DNA from: Agelaius tricolor
Taxonomy: Eukaryota; Chordata; Aves; Passeriformes; Icteridae
DNA: 64,000 nucleotides
NCBI GenBank assembly: GCA_023055355.1
Contig: JALJCS010000001.1
Span: 92,055,381-92,119,380 of the forward strand
Direction: 5' to 3'
Below, one piece after another: positions 35,601 to 47,535 of this stretch. Within the stretch, counting starts at the first letter, position 1. Every line of letters starts with the position of its first letter. Made by a program: the position numbers and the translations under genes. The notes below the pieces were generated by a model. The model saw only the letters and a list, made by a program, of their open reading frames with translations, made no database searches and had not been told where the DNA came from.

Positions 35601-38600
35601 ATCCTTAAGCAAACACAGCTGACATGCTCACAGTTTGTTTATGCATTTCAGCATTCGCCACAGAAACCAAACTAATGTGCATTGATCTCACTTCTTACAT
35701 TGTAGTATGTAACAAAAAGCTAAAATTCAAGATATGTGTGCACAGTCTTGACATCTCCAAATGGCACAGGAGTAAAATAAATATTGCCAAAAAAAGTCTT
35801 TTTTTTTTGGTGAGGCCACCATAGCATCTTTCAACAAGTTACTTAGAAGTGTAAATCCTGAGGTTGCAAGGCTAAGGACCTGCCTCCATATGCTGGCCAG
35901 ATTCGGACTATGATGTTGTACCCAAAATTTCTGTTATACAGGACTCAAGGAGAAAAGAATTGTCTGTTTTACATATTGTAAAAATAAGGAAATGCAAGGT
36001 TTCCACCCTCTTTCTTCTGGAGAGTACAAGAAGAGCTTGAGCTCTCTTTTCCTGCCCTCAATGCTTGAGGATGGTCCCTTTAAATTTCCTAATAGTGACA
36101 TAGTTTGGGATGCTGCTACCTGCTGGCAGCCAACCATGAGGAGGGCTTAGGGGAAGGAGAAGGGACAAGAATGAAATACTTTTTCTTATTAACTCACAGT
36201 GTCAGAAGAGAGGGAGCAGAGTTCCCTTATATTTACTGTCAGAGACTGTTATCTTAACTATACACATACACTGTTCCTGGTCCTCTCCACCATTAGCAAA
36301 ATCCTTTCATTTCACACCAGATTAGTGGAGAGACCAGATTTTGCACAGATGCCAGGTAAGTTACTCTGTCTTCTCAGATATGTTGGGTGGTTTTTAGAGA
36401 ATATGTCCAAGCAGTTCTGGGAATCCCTGCCAGATCTCTGCTAGTAGAAACTGGCTCACATCCCCACTGCCCCTCCAGGGGTAGGGGACCTCAGCATGAA
36501 CCATTCTCTCCTCTGTGTTGTAGCTGATTTTTGCAGAAGATGGTTTGGTTTGCTCCACAGTTGAGCCCCAGAGGAAGCTACAGGTTATGCAGAGATCCTG
36601 GAACTAAAAGAGAGCAGGAATAAAGCTGATGGAGCTGTCACACCCACTTTGGACTACCCCAGCTGCTTGGACCTGGCCCTTGTTACTACTTTACAACCCC
36701 TGGCAGAAGGATTAGGCAGAGTTGCTTTTACTGGCAAGAGTGAGATAAGATTGAGAGGGAACATTACCAATGCATGATGAAAAATGAAGATGGATGGTCA
36801 CATTAAAAATACAGTGGTCACAACATAACTGTTGAGCTGTAACTCAGTGAATATGATCACATTTCCTCTATAACCACCTCTGCTGCCTGAGCATCTGTAC
36901 CACTCATTTCTTTCCCTGGTGCTTGAAGGCCCAAGTAGCTGGGATTAATATCCAGCCTTTGCTGAGAAACTACAGTATGTGTGTCTGCTCAGCTGATTAC
37001 AGGTTGGATCCACCACCTGAGCAGCCAGGAATATTTGCTTTAGAAATATTAATTTGCTACAGATGTAAATGGTTTGCCAAGGTATTTATTCCCAGATCAA
37101 ACTCACATCAGTTAGAAATGCCAGGCTCTCTGACCTGTTGTTCTAATTGGAGTGTCCCTCCAACTCTTCTGGAAAGGCACAAACAGAGGTAAACAGACAT
37201 CCTTCTTCTCCCCCTTTCTGCATGGCTGAGGTTCCCACATAATTCCCAGTATTGAGTTCCCACATTTTTTTTTAGTACTGAGTTTTGGATCAAGGCCTCT
37301 AGTCTTCCTGCAGCTGTAACAACAGCAGCAACTTAGTGGTAAATTCTGTCAGAAGGATTATGAAATTCATTGATAAATGTTCCCATATAGTGTGTCATAT
37401 TTGTAGTATAACTGAATGGGAAAAAATACTCTTACTCCAGAAAGAGTTTTAAAAAAAATGTGCTGTACATTGCACCCCTATTTGCTATTTTTTTGTTGCC
37501 CAAGGAACCAATTTTGGTTATATACATATTTCTTTTGTCACTGGTTTGTTGGACCAGATCTGGTGGCGGCTGATGGATCTGTTTTTATGACACTGCCAAG
37601 TCCGGAGTCCAGAGGTGTGAGGTGGGAGTTCTGGCTCTGTGGTCTAATAAAGAGGGGGGAAATACATTCAAAAAGTGAATGTAGAAGTTTGAGAGCATAA
37701 TAAGAGTTTGAGAGATGCATAGGGGAACTTTTTTTCCTTCTCCCTAAGTAACTTTCCTTTATCATGGCCCTTGTGTGGTAAACAGACCTAGCCAAATGAT
37801 TGTATCCTTTCTCTTTTGCGACTAAGGCTTTGGTGTTTTGCTGTATTTGTGACCAGAAAGAGTTGATTAAAAAAAAAAAAAACCTGAAAGGAAAAAAAAA
37901 CCCAAAACTACTTATTCTTTAGTACATGGAATCTGTCTGTGCCTGCCACTGAAGCGGGAAGAAGAGACAGAGAGTATTTTTATTTCTCTGTGTGAAGTAA
38001 ATACAGTAGCTTTCTCAGTATGTTACCAGAGAAGAACCTACAGAAACTCTTATGTTCAACAGCACATTCAAGAAACTGTAGTTTTTTGCTTATCCGTTTT
38101 TAGAATTTTTTTTTAATGGTCAGATTTGGCTTAAATCTGATACCATTGTTTCAAAAAGAACAGAAACAATCCACTGGTGAGTTCTGCAAACCTCACTCTT
38201 AATTGTCATCAAGAAGAGAAAATGCAGCCCTAGGAGAGTAGTGAGTCATGTATAGAAGTTTAATGAAGGATATCTGGAGTCCTAGTTTTTTATTTAGAAA
38301 GCCCTTGGATGCAGTGGTGAGTCAGTCATTACAGCAGCATGGCCTGGTATCATGCACAGATTAGAGGTGCCAACCAATTCTCTGGGTAAACTGGGAATAA
38401 CTAAGAATTCTTAGTTGGGAAAGAGAGATCAAGGACTCAGGAGCAGCTCGTATTTCACAGAATGGAAATATGCACTTCTGGAAGTAGGCTGCTGGTTTTT
38501 TATTGCAGGCAGCTAAACAAAACAGTGGAAAAAGAAATAGAAGTGGCCACTCTGACTCTTGAATTTTTTCCTCAGCTGACTGTGCTCTGCATGAATGGCA

Positions 38601-41514
38601 GCAGCAGTGTTTTGGTGGGATGTCCAGGGACAGGAGGAAGGGGCCTATCAGAGGCTACAGCAGCTGGTGGTCACCAGCTCTCCTAGGATCCTGGTTGCTT
38701 CCTTCCCAGTGGAACAGAACACCTGCAGACAATCAGCCTTCTTTCAGTGTTTTTTCTCCCCAACTTTTTAGTGGTACATACACTGGGCTTTTCAACTAGG
38801 TGAGGAGCTTTACCTACACAGTGAGGCATCAGGGAGGCTGGAGAACTCTGTTGTAAGTCCACTCCCTCTGTGGGAGCAGCAGACGCAGTAACGCCCAGCT
38901 GGTCCCCCACTCACTGTATGAAAGACAATAGCTCCTGCCCTACTCACTGTCCACTCATCCAGACGCCTGAAAATGGGGAAAACGGATATGGCAATACAGG
39001 ACTTCCACACAGGGAGGGAAGGCTAGTGGACAGGCTGTCAGACTTAACCCCTGCAGGTACATGTTGTCCACTCTTTGGAGAGAGGTTTCCTACAGCAGGG
39101 TACTTCAGCTTTGTCTTCAACTGCAGGCAGGTAGAGAGTCCTGAAAAAGTTTTTTGAAGAAGCCAAGTACAGGTCTTTCCCTTTTCCTTCATACACATTA
39201 GATAAACTGACCATTATATAGTGCCTCCCACCTCTGGTTTCTTCTTAAACAAGTATGATCCAGATGGATAAAGTTTGGAATAGGTATTTAGATCAATATG
39301 GATTGCAGAGTCAACCCCACTGTCTCATTTCTTTGATACACTGTTATGTGTTTTACACCTATAATAATCCTCAGATGATTTACTGAACCATGCAATTGGT
39401 GTCAGTAAACTTACCAAGTGAAAACCATGAGAATTTAGAAAGAAAATAATCAAAATCTTCTTCAGAAAAGTATTATTTTAGGGCTGTGTCAAGTTATGTT
39501 TGTGAATTTTCATTGATATCAATGGGCCTTTTGATGGGATGAAGAAACAAACACTACAAATTGTGCAAGCTGATTCAATACATCAGAAAACCCAATTCAA
39601 TCTGGTCTTTAGCTGTACCAGCTGTGACTGAGGACATTATGGTACCCTGTCTCAGCTGCTTCTAAGTGTTCCCTGCAGATCTGGGGACTCGTGCTGTTTA
39701 CTACTGTTAGTGTTTCTACATAGGAGATGCATCAGAAACTGAGATTCCCTTACAAGTCATTGATCCATGTGTCCTTTTAAATTGAATTGTTATTACTGAA
39801 CCCTTCCTGCTTCACTTATGAAGGCCCTAAAAGAGAAATCAGAAACACTTTGTCACCTCCCCCAGGAGGCATACTCTCATCCCATCCAGCAAGCTGCTGC
39901 CAATCTTGACACCCACCCCCATGTACAATGGGTGTTTTTAACAAATGTTGCCCAACTTATCTTTTGATAGGTACAGCCCTAGTTTGTGTACTGCAAATGC
40001 TTAAGTAAATACATTAACCCCAGATCTGTAACTTCACAAAGCCTCATTATAGTGTGTACACTTCACTGAAACCTTACCCTGTAGTATTTAACATCTGTGA
40101 TTCAGGGTGTCAAAGTGTTAATCGGCTGGCATGATCAAGATTAAACAAGCAGATTATTTTGATATTCTCCAGTAATATATTAAAAGTGAAATCTGATCTG
40201 CTGGCCCTTGAGGTTCAAATCTCAGCACAAGCAATTATACAAGGAGTTCCCTGTAAAAGTGATCTGGAGAGCTGAAAAAAGCAAGTCCTTCCCAGATGTG
40301 GTCTTAGCAGTGGACCATAATACATGACATCAATGAGTTAAACTAAGGAAACTAGTGAAGGCAAACATGTTGGTTTTAAGTTTCAGATGAAGTTTTTGCT
40401 TATGCCCACCTCAGGAAATGAATATTGCATTCATAAATTGTTTTTCTTATCCAGGAGATGAACCTTAACATTTTCATTCAGCCCCAGAGTATTAGATTTC
40501 TTTAACACTTTGCCACATTAAAAGATGTTTTCCATCTGAATCTGATGATGCAATATTTGAAGAAAAAGTTGGCTGAGTGGCATTCCATAACAAGCAATAA
40601 AAGTTTATGATGCACAGAGTATAATTGGCACAAAATGAATTGAATGCTTCCTCATGGATAATATTTGATAAGATATAGTACGTGTAGCTATCATAACATT
40701 TCAATCAACCCATGATTGCTACTTTAAACTGTATTTATTTTATTGTCTCCATAATGGATTTTACAGTGTCAAAAATTGGTCTGACTTCACTGGAAAGATG
40801 AAAAATCAGTGTGTTGTTTTCCCTGGTGAATTTATTTCCCACTGAAATCTTTTTCTCTTATTTTCTTCTCATTTTTTCAACCCACCTCCTTGCCATAAGC
40901 TGTTGACATATGATTTGTTGAAAGTCGAAGCTAGTGGACACCAGTGTTTTATTTTTTTCCCTCCATTCTGGCACTATATTTGCATAGGGGCTTTTACAAG
41001 GTTAATTAAACTATAATGGGGAAATCATTCATGGACAATGTGCTTTCCCAGTTTCCAGATTTTATAAACCTCACACCTGTTTTTCTTAGGTTTTTGTGCT
41101 ACGTCAGCCTATAAATCCTCCTGTATTTCCCAGTGTAGTTTCTTATGAAATAAAACTTTTTTCCCTCCATTTGCTCAACTGTTTTCAATACTTGCAGTCA
41201 AGCCTGAAGTTGTCAATCAAGGAACAGCTTATCAGTCTGAGCTTTTCCTTTTCAAGCTTATACTCAGTGACTTTTGAGACCTGTCAACACCCAGTTGATT
41301 TTAGCCTTAACAATAAAGTCACACTCTATCTCCCACCTAGTAGCTTTAGATTAAATTCTGATGTCATATACGTCATATTTACATAGTTAAAACTCATAAC
41401 AAAGCAACCCACAGGCAATAGGATGTAATAACCATGCAACAGAGCCATTTCCTGTCCCCTTTTTTCTCTCACACTATGTTTCGTGTAGTTTATTGGATGT
41501 GAATGTTTTGAAAA
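32634..41514. other. non-coding DNA, no recognised gene
   Basis: Nearly 9 kb without a recognised gene or mobile element. Frames reach about 96 codons, lie on both strands and lack domains. A perfect hairpin lies at 33007-33045. AT-rich blocks near 40130-40260 and 40730-41080 have weak enhancer-like texture. Short A runs occur near 33105 and 37870. Confidence 0.5.
33007..33045. repeat. perfect 12-bp hairpin, 15-nt loop
   Basis: TTTATGTCTGGC (33007-33018) is exactly complementary to GCCAGACATAAA (33034-33045). The stem has mixed base composition, so it is not just an AT-rich coincidence. It could form a hairpin in a transcript, but it is shorter than a microRNA precursor stem. No transposon context is seen. 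Confidence 0.85.
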
Positions 41515-41905
41515 TGAAAATCGTCTGGGAGAAAACTGCTAGCCAGGCGTGAGGTTTAGAAGAATTCAACTAAAAGAATATATAGAGTTGTAAATGCATG
41601 GCCACCTCTGGTACTGTAAAATAGAAACTCTTTCAATATTCCTTTCATTTCCACAAGAAGAATAGATGGGAGGCCACAATTATGTGCTCCAGCAGTCGAT
41701 TTTTAATATCTTTAATTCTGCTCATATTAAAGGAAAACAATTAACTTGGAGTCAGAAAGCCTTAAACACCAAAAGTTTTACAGTTTTCATTTTAAAGCAC
41801 AAAGGACCTACTTCAAATACAATGCAATGGGAACTTTAACCACGGGCTATGTTTAAAAGACAAATCCACCATGGTACTTTAAACAATCAATTAAGGCAAG
41901 TTTAA
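41515..41905. promoter_or_regulatory. candidate conserved non-coding element
   Basis: Nearly 400 bases of unique sequence have retained CpGs (ATCGTCTGGG, CAGGCGTGAGG, AGCAGTCGATTTTTAATATC, ACCACGGGC) and many AT-rich words, such as CACAATTATGTG and AACAATTAACTT. There is no repeat and no coding frame. It is one of the stronger-looking enhancer-type candidates here, but on texture alone. Confidence 0.32.
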
Positions 41906-41968
41906 CAATTTTTTTTCAGCCTCGCAAAATAGCCCTATTAAAAGTAAGAAAATAAAAGCCACTATGTT

Positions 41969-42016
41969 CTTCTCTCTCTCTCACTCTCTCTCCCCCCCCT
42001 CCACACACACACAGAG
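41969..42016. repeat. compound CT / C / CA microsatellite
   Basis: A (CT)n stretch broken by one CA is followed by a run of eight C residues, then (CA)n ending ACAGAG. It is a compound microsatellite, likely polymorphic. It separates two conserved-looking blocks. Confidence 0.92.
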
Positions 42017-42039
42017 TATTCTTTAACCACAATATTCTT

Positions 42040-42260
42040 TAAGTCATATCAAGAGATTGTGTCTTATCTAAACTTAAAGAATAAGCCTTAAACTTATGTG
42101 AACTTTATGTACAGCAATGCAGTACTTTCTGCAAACTTTTTTCCAAACAGAACAATTGAAATGCCGCCATTAATTTGATTATTGATAGCACTCTGTTAAA
42201 AAGCAAAATATCCCTTCAAACTATTTATTCAGAGAGATTTGTGTTTCACTATATGGATTT
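42040..42260. promoter_or_regulatory. candidate conserved non-coding element
   Basis: The block includes GAACAATTGAAATGCCGCC followed by ATTAATTTGATTATTGATAG, which combines a SOX-like ACAAT word, a retained CpG and homeodomain or PBX-like words. No repeat or coding frame is present. It may form one regulatory unit with 41515-41905, interrupted by the microsatellite. Confidence 0.3.
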
Positions 42261-42901
42261 ATTTTAGAATTTGAATCTAATGCCCAAATAAGAGACTACA
42301 AAGAGTGAAGGAAAAAAGCATCAGTGTCTACCAGAAGGCCAAAGAGTCTTCCCTTCTGATGAGAAGACCCTGTGACTCTCCCCTTGTACCCTTGCTGTGC
42401 CATTCTCCATCATGTTCCAACACGGAAATGAATGGTCTCTTAATGCTGAAGAGGGCCACTCCAGGGGATCCAATTGCTAAAAGCTTACATGTAGGCTGGA
42501 CTTAAATGCACACGTCTGTTTGCATCGTGCAAGGCTTGCATCACAGGTTGTGTGCAATGGGCCTGCCCAGATGTATGGCCAGCATCCAGATCCTACAAAC
42601 CTCGCTGCTTCTGTTTTCCTTGCTGCTGCAACTGCTACTATTGTTCCAGCAGCTTTCTTTGCTACAAGGGCCTGGCTAGCAGAGGTTAAATTAAAGTGGT
42701 TTTGGGGCCAGGCAGCTCTCCATGGACTTGGGAGAACAGTTTTATTTGTGCTGAGTTCCCCAGTTCTTGCTCATTTCAAAATGAATCATGTGTCAAAGCC
42801 CTGGCTTTCTAGTTTGTTCTGAGTACTTTATCCCTCAGCAATTGGCAGCCTGAATTCCTCAGGAGGCACAGCTTGTTACACAGCAGGCCCCACAGAAAGA
42901 G

Positions 42902-42930
42902 GTCTAAGGTATGTATCCCATACCTTAGAC
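42902..42930. repeat. perfect 12-bp hairpin, 5-nt loop
   Basis: GTCTAAGGTATG (42902-42913) and CATACCTTAGAC (42919-42930) are exact complements around the loop TATCC. A T tract does not follow on either side. The perfect stem suggests a recent fold-back duplication or a maintained structure. Confidence 0.88.
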
Positions 42931-42983
42931 ATCAAGTGTGAGCTGTTGGTGCTGGAAACTGCGGACAACAGGAATGCTGGGGG

Positions 42984-42991
42984 TATAAATA
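42984..42991 (+). promoter_or_regulatory. TATA-box-like motif
   Basis: GGGTATAAATAGG is a close match to the vertebrate TATA box and lies 54 bases after the hairpin. No initiator, CpG cluster or downstream exon supports it, so it may be fortuitous. Confidence 0.15.
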
Positions 42992-45900
42992 GGAGTGACA
43001 TTTGTGAGACACTCTATGGCATGATTGGAGGACTTCTGCTGAAGTATTGAATCTGGTCTTGGATGCAGCCCTTCAAAATGATGTGAAGGGAGGGACTCAG
43101 AGAAAGGCAATAAGAATAAGCTGAGATTGAAAAACAAGGGGAGAGAAGAAATTTCATAATGCTTAGCAAAAAAAAAAAAACAACAAAACTGAGATGAGAA
43201 ATAGTAATAGGCTTTGAAGGACAGCTTCCAAAAGAGAAAAAACCCATTCTTGCTTTTTTCACCTCTGTTTAGATGCAACAAGCAGTAACATAAATTTGAT
43301 CAGAGAAGAATGAGGCATTGAGACATTAGGAAAATCCATAAGGATCTTTAAACATTGGAAGGTGTTTCTGAGGGAGGTTGTGCAATTTTGAGTACTGGCA
43401 GCATTTGTAAGAAGAAATTCATCTGTCAAATACAGTTTCAGTACAGAAGATCCTGCCTTGACTCAAGAAGTTGGATAATGTCCTCCCACAGCTTCTCATA
43501 CCTTTTCTATCTCTAAGTCTATGCTTGGCCTTTGTCTTTCTTCCTGACTAACTCCATATCAACACCTCTTCCTCCTCCTAAGCCATCCCGCTCAACCCTG
43601 CTGACCCTCCTAAGGTGAAGTTAATTGTCAGCAGGCAGTAGCACTCATTGGAAAAAACTACCTCTATTCCCCCAGTTCCTTCTGGTGTTTCCTGACAGGA
43701 GCTTACAACTGCAGGGAAGGGATTGACCAATAGCAGTAGCAGAGAAAGAAACTCACCAAAGGTCAATCTACTGGTCAGCAGCTCTGCAGTCATCTTGAGC
43801 CTCCTGTGCCCATAGACTTGTGAATCCAGTGGATCATGTTATGTCTGTCAGTCAACTGGCCTTCAATACCAGGGCTTGGCTATCTCTACAGAAGGAAAAA
43901 ATATATGGGTATAGTTAACATGTGTAACTCTAATGCATAACACATGTAGCCATGTATGTAGCCAGAAGGTGTTCATTGTGCATGCTGGAGTGATGATTGC
44001 CTCAGCTTGCACCACATTTTTTTGTGCCACTGCTGCATTTCCTCCATCAATTGCCTGTTTGGCCACAGAGCATGAGTGCTTCTTTCTTCCCACATATGAA
44101 ACAACTGGTCTCATGCCAGCATCAAACCCACTGTGGACCTCCTTGTACCACAGGACACTTCAGGATGTCACGCAGCCAGTCTAACATTCAGACTTGCTGA
44201 GCTCTTGCTGAGCTTTTGCACAGCGCGCTGAAATCAGCAAGAACAACAGATGTTCAGCAACTTTGGAAATCAAGCCAAGAGCATTTGCTGGGGTTGGTCT
44301 GACGGCAGAAGGATCCTATTCTGTGTATGTGATTTAAGGCCTAAGCTGTAGACTCCTTGCTCCTCAAATGGACATGCCATGTACATTGAAATTGCAATCC
44401 AAGTTTCCTGACTGCTTTATTTCATTCACAAGGTGGTTGATGTGAAGCCTTCAGAGAAAATATGAAGCCTACATAATGAAAGACCTGACTGAGTTGACAT
44501 AGACTGCTTAGGCCTGAAGCAGGCAAATTTTTATGGGAGATGAGGTTTTTCTTTCATGGAAATTATGTGTTCCCATAGGAATAGCTGCTGCTCACTAGAG
44601 AGGCATGAAGCCACTGAGCAGCCTCTCTCTCCAGACTTGCCATGAGCTGACATTAATGAAGGCGGGGTGCAGGACCTGGTGCCTCTCACAGACACCCCCT
44701 CCACAATACTGTGGTTCCCATCTTCAGACCATGCAGCAATCCTGCTGTATGTCAGCCACAGCATGCTGGGGGGCAACCTTAGCTCTGGGGTGGATGTTGT
44801 TGGCTGCCTGGTGTAAGCTACCCACAGGATCCCAAATCCTTAAGGACTCAGTGGGAGAGCTTTTCAGCTAACCTGAAGAAGTATATGCATATATGTGAGA
44901 AACAGCTACTTGCCTTCTTGTTTTTTGAGCTTTTGACAAAATAGCTGAACAAGAGCTCATGTTAATACCTTGTGTATTTCAGTCCATAATAGCAATCAGC
45001 CTTCTCAGCTTTGCACACAGAATGATGCTGAGGAATGAAGTCCCTGCTACCCTCTCAGCTAACAGTGACCTGAGTGTGCAAGGGCTTGTCTCCAGCAGGG
45101 GTGGGACACTGGCCATATCTCTGCAGCCTTGACCCCTAGCTCTCAAAAGCCTTCCATGCTGCCTTCTCTTACTAACAAAGTTTTGTCACAAAATTTCAGA
45201 GAAAGGATATGTTTATTCTCTGCTTTCCTTGCCTTCTTGTTTATTTAATCAGAACATTTCCTCATCTCATCTACCAAGATTTTCATTTGTCTGTGACGGA
45301 GGCACTTTCTTTCAACATATCAATCGTTTGTACTGTTGCTGAGAAAACAGTGGTTTGAACCACTACTGTTCTTTAAATATTAAAAGTAGGGGTTGATGAT
45401 AAGAATAATAAACACTTAAGGCTTTATATCTCAGGGAGTCATGAACTGGAAGCTCCATGCTTGCAGGAAATATTGGGAAAAGAAAGCAAGAGGTGATTTG
45501 CTTAGGAAAGAGATCTCTACATTTTCTTCCACGAGTGTTGCATCACGCATTAGGCTTTCTGATTCCTTGGAGAATGAGGTATGGTTTGCACAGCATGGAA
45601 AGGAGACACTGCACATGAGAAGCTCATGATGATTACAAGGGCAGAAGCCAGAGCACAGTAAGTTTCCTTTAGATAATCTTCTACCAGACAGTCTAGTAAG
45701 GAAGAAATACAGGGTTAATAAACTGAGTTAAGAGAGAGGAGTAACTGAAACAGTTGGAGGAACAAAGCAGATTCACATTCAACAGGCCCAGTTTGTGTCT
45801 ATCAGATGTGCAAGTGATAAACTGATCAGGATAACAGAATAGCCTCAGATATGGCAAACTGTTACACAAATCAACTCTGTGTGTCACATTATTGAGTATT

Positions 45901-46162
45901 TACGAAAATTAATGTGAAACATGGTAAAATTCAGTTGTTAAAAAATGACCAGTCAATTGCTTCTACCATTGTTTTCACTATGTCCCATGAAACAAAAAAC
46001 ATTTGGAGTCCAGGCCTCTGCTTCATTTTCATTTTGTCCCAAGCTTGTGATATGTTTTTGCAAATTTGTCAAGATGAAAGAAGATGGTAGTCAGGTCCAC
46101 AACCAGCATCTTCCAGCACACTCTACAAGAACACTGGAGTGAACTGTCACTTCTCAGATAGT

Positions 46163-46385
46163 TGTGGCCTAAGAACATTCTGCTGTGGGCCTAAGGACAT
46201 TCTCCTGTCTTCAGTTATGTAAGACAAGTCCTGGGTTGTTTGCAACTAGGAGCTAGGCCCACAGCCATGCTATAAAACAGCAGAGGAAATGGTTGCAAGC
46301 CAGAATTGAGACTAAAGCTCTATTTCTCTACTGAAGCCCATCAGACCTAAAGAACTCACTTGGTATCATCAGCATTTATCACAGA
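46163..46385 (+). mobile_element. possible solitary LTR or promoter-like segment
   Basis: The segment begins with TGTGGCCTAAGAACATTCTG, which is repeated imperfectly just downstream as TGTGGGCCTAAGGACATTCT. It has a TATA box (TATAAAA, 46271-46277) about 110 bases in, which resembles the U3-R layout of an LTR. No primer-binding site, matching terminal repeat or target duplication was found, and I do not recognise a family. A chance promoter-like arrangement is equally possible. Confidence 0.18.
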
Positions 46386-47110
46386 TCTAGAATTCACACA
46401 CAAGGATATCTGAGATTTGTATGTTTTTTCTCTACACTTTGGGTAGAAGGTATCAGTGGTTACAATGAGGTAATGACTGGCCAACACTGATTTTCCAGTG
46501 ACCTGTAAGGACGCTTGCTCTTGATCTCAGTTCAGCACTCCTGCAGCTATGTTTTCTTACCCTTTTCTAACTTACAGTCTTGGACTGGCTCCCACACATC
46601 CACACAATTCTCTTAGGCTACATGTAGAAAACGCTGTACACTTTCTGCAAGAGCCCTTTTTTCTAAATTACATTCTAGTCTTCAACATGTTTTACTCCCT
46701 TTTTTGTTCACTTCCTTTCTTGCCTCCATAATTTACCTTTCCCTACAGAACACACATGTCTCAACAGACATATTCAGCCTTCATTTCCACCTTGGGATTT
46801 CTGCACTTGTAATGCTCTGCCCCCCCTTGTCCTTGTCTGGAGGGGTTGTTTTCCTTCACCATGCCTGTTCAGGGCCACAAAAGGCAACCTCTGGCTAGCA
46901 TCAGTTCCTCCAAACCAGCTCTTTCACTGTTTCACACTCCTCCTACTTTCCAGAGCAAAGGATACAAAACAAAGTTAAAAATCATATTCTTGACTTGGGT
47001 TTTTTTCCCCTCTTTGGTCCTGCCACCTTCCAATCTCCTTTAATCTTATCCATACCTCCTCCACATGCCATTTCAGAAGTCAAACAAAATATGCAATGTA
47101 ATATTCTATA

Positions 47111-47200
47111 ATCATAGAATAGTTGGTTAGAAGGAACCTTAAAATCATCTTGTCCCAACCACATAATTGGAAGGGACACCTTCCACTAGACCACTTTGCT
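47111..47200 (-). mobile_element. short CR1 LINE 3' tail, minus strand
   Basis: ATCATAGAATAGTTGGTTAG followed by AAGGAACCTTAAAATCATCT, GTCCCAACC, GGACACCTTCCACTAGACCA and CTTTGCT is the complement of the last part of an avian CR1 3' end. Its 3' terminus is near 47111, pointing to the minus strand. Only about 90 bases remain, a severe 5' truncation. It has no coding content. Confidence 0.85.
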
Positions 47201-47502
47201 CATATGCACCTTTTCCTTGCTTCCTGTTTTGACAGCTTCCTTGCTTGCAGAATTTAAATTGCCAGGACTCTCTCTTAATGTCTGAATATGATTTTTCTTG
47301 GTTCCCCTCTTGGCTTCAAAAGTTTTCTTCTGCCTTTGCCTATGCAATTTATCTTCCAACTTAAGATACAACTGAGATGAATGAAGACTTGGGCAACTGT
47401 GATCAAGTGAGAAAACTGATAATTTGAGGAAAATAATGCCACAGACTTTTAGGAGCATTTGAGGAAAAAAGTTTATTTGCTTTGTACATAGCTCTTCCTT
47501 CC

Positions 47503-47535
47503 AAAGACAGCTGCAAAAGACAGCTGCAAAGACAG
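47503..47535. repeat. 13-bp tandem repeat, about 2.5 copies
   Basis: AAAGACAGCTGCA is repeated head to tail at 47503 and 47516, followed by a partial third copy. This is a short local duplication. Confidence 0.85.

Larger units (their letters stand above)
42261..46162. other. non-coding DNA, no recognised gene
   Basis: Frames up to 118 codons on both strands show no domain. A 12-bp hairpin (42902-42930) and a TATA box (42984-42991) lie here. A stretch near 43300-43430 faintly recalls a CR1 tail but was not accepted. The rest is unique sequence. Confidence 0.5.

Noticed and set aside
43300..43430. Possible extra CR1 tail (words such as ACATTGGAAGG and GAGGGAGGTTGTG)
   Set aside because: Only scattered words match; the order and the terminal repeat of CR1 are missing.
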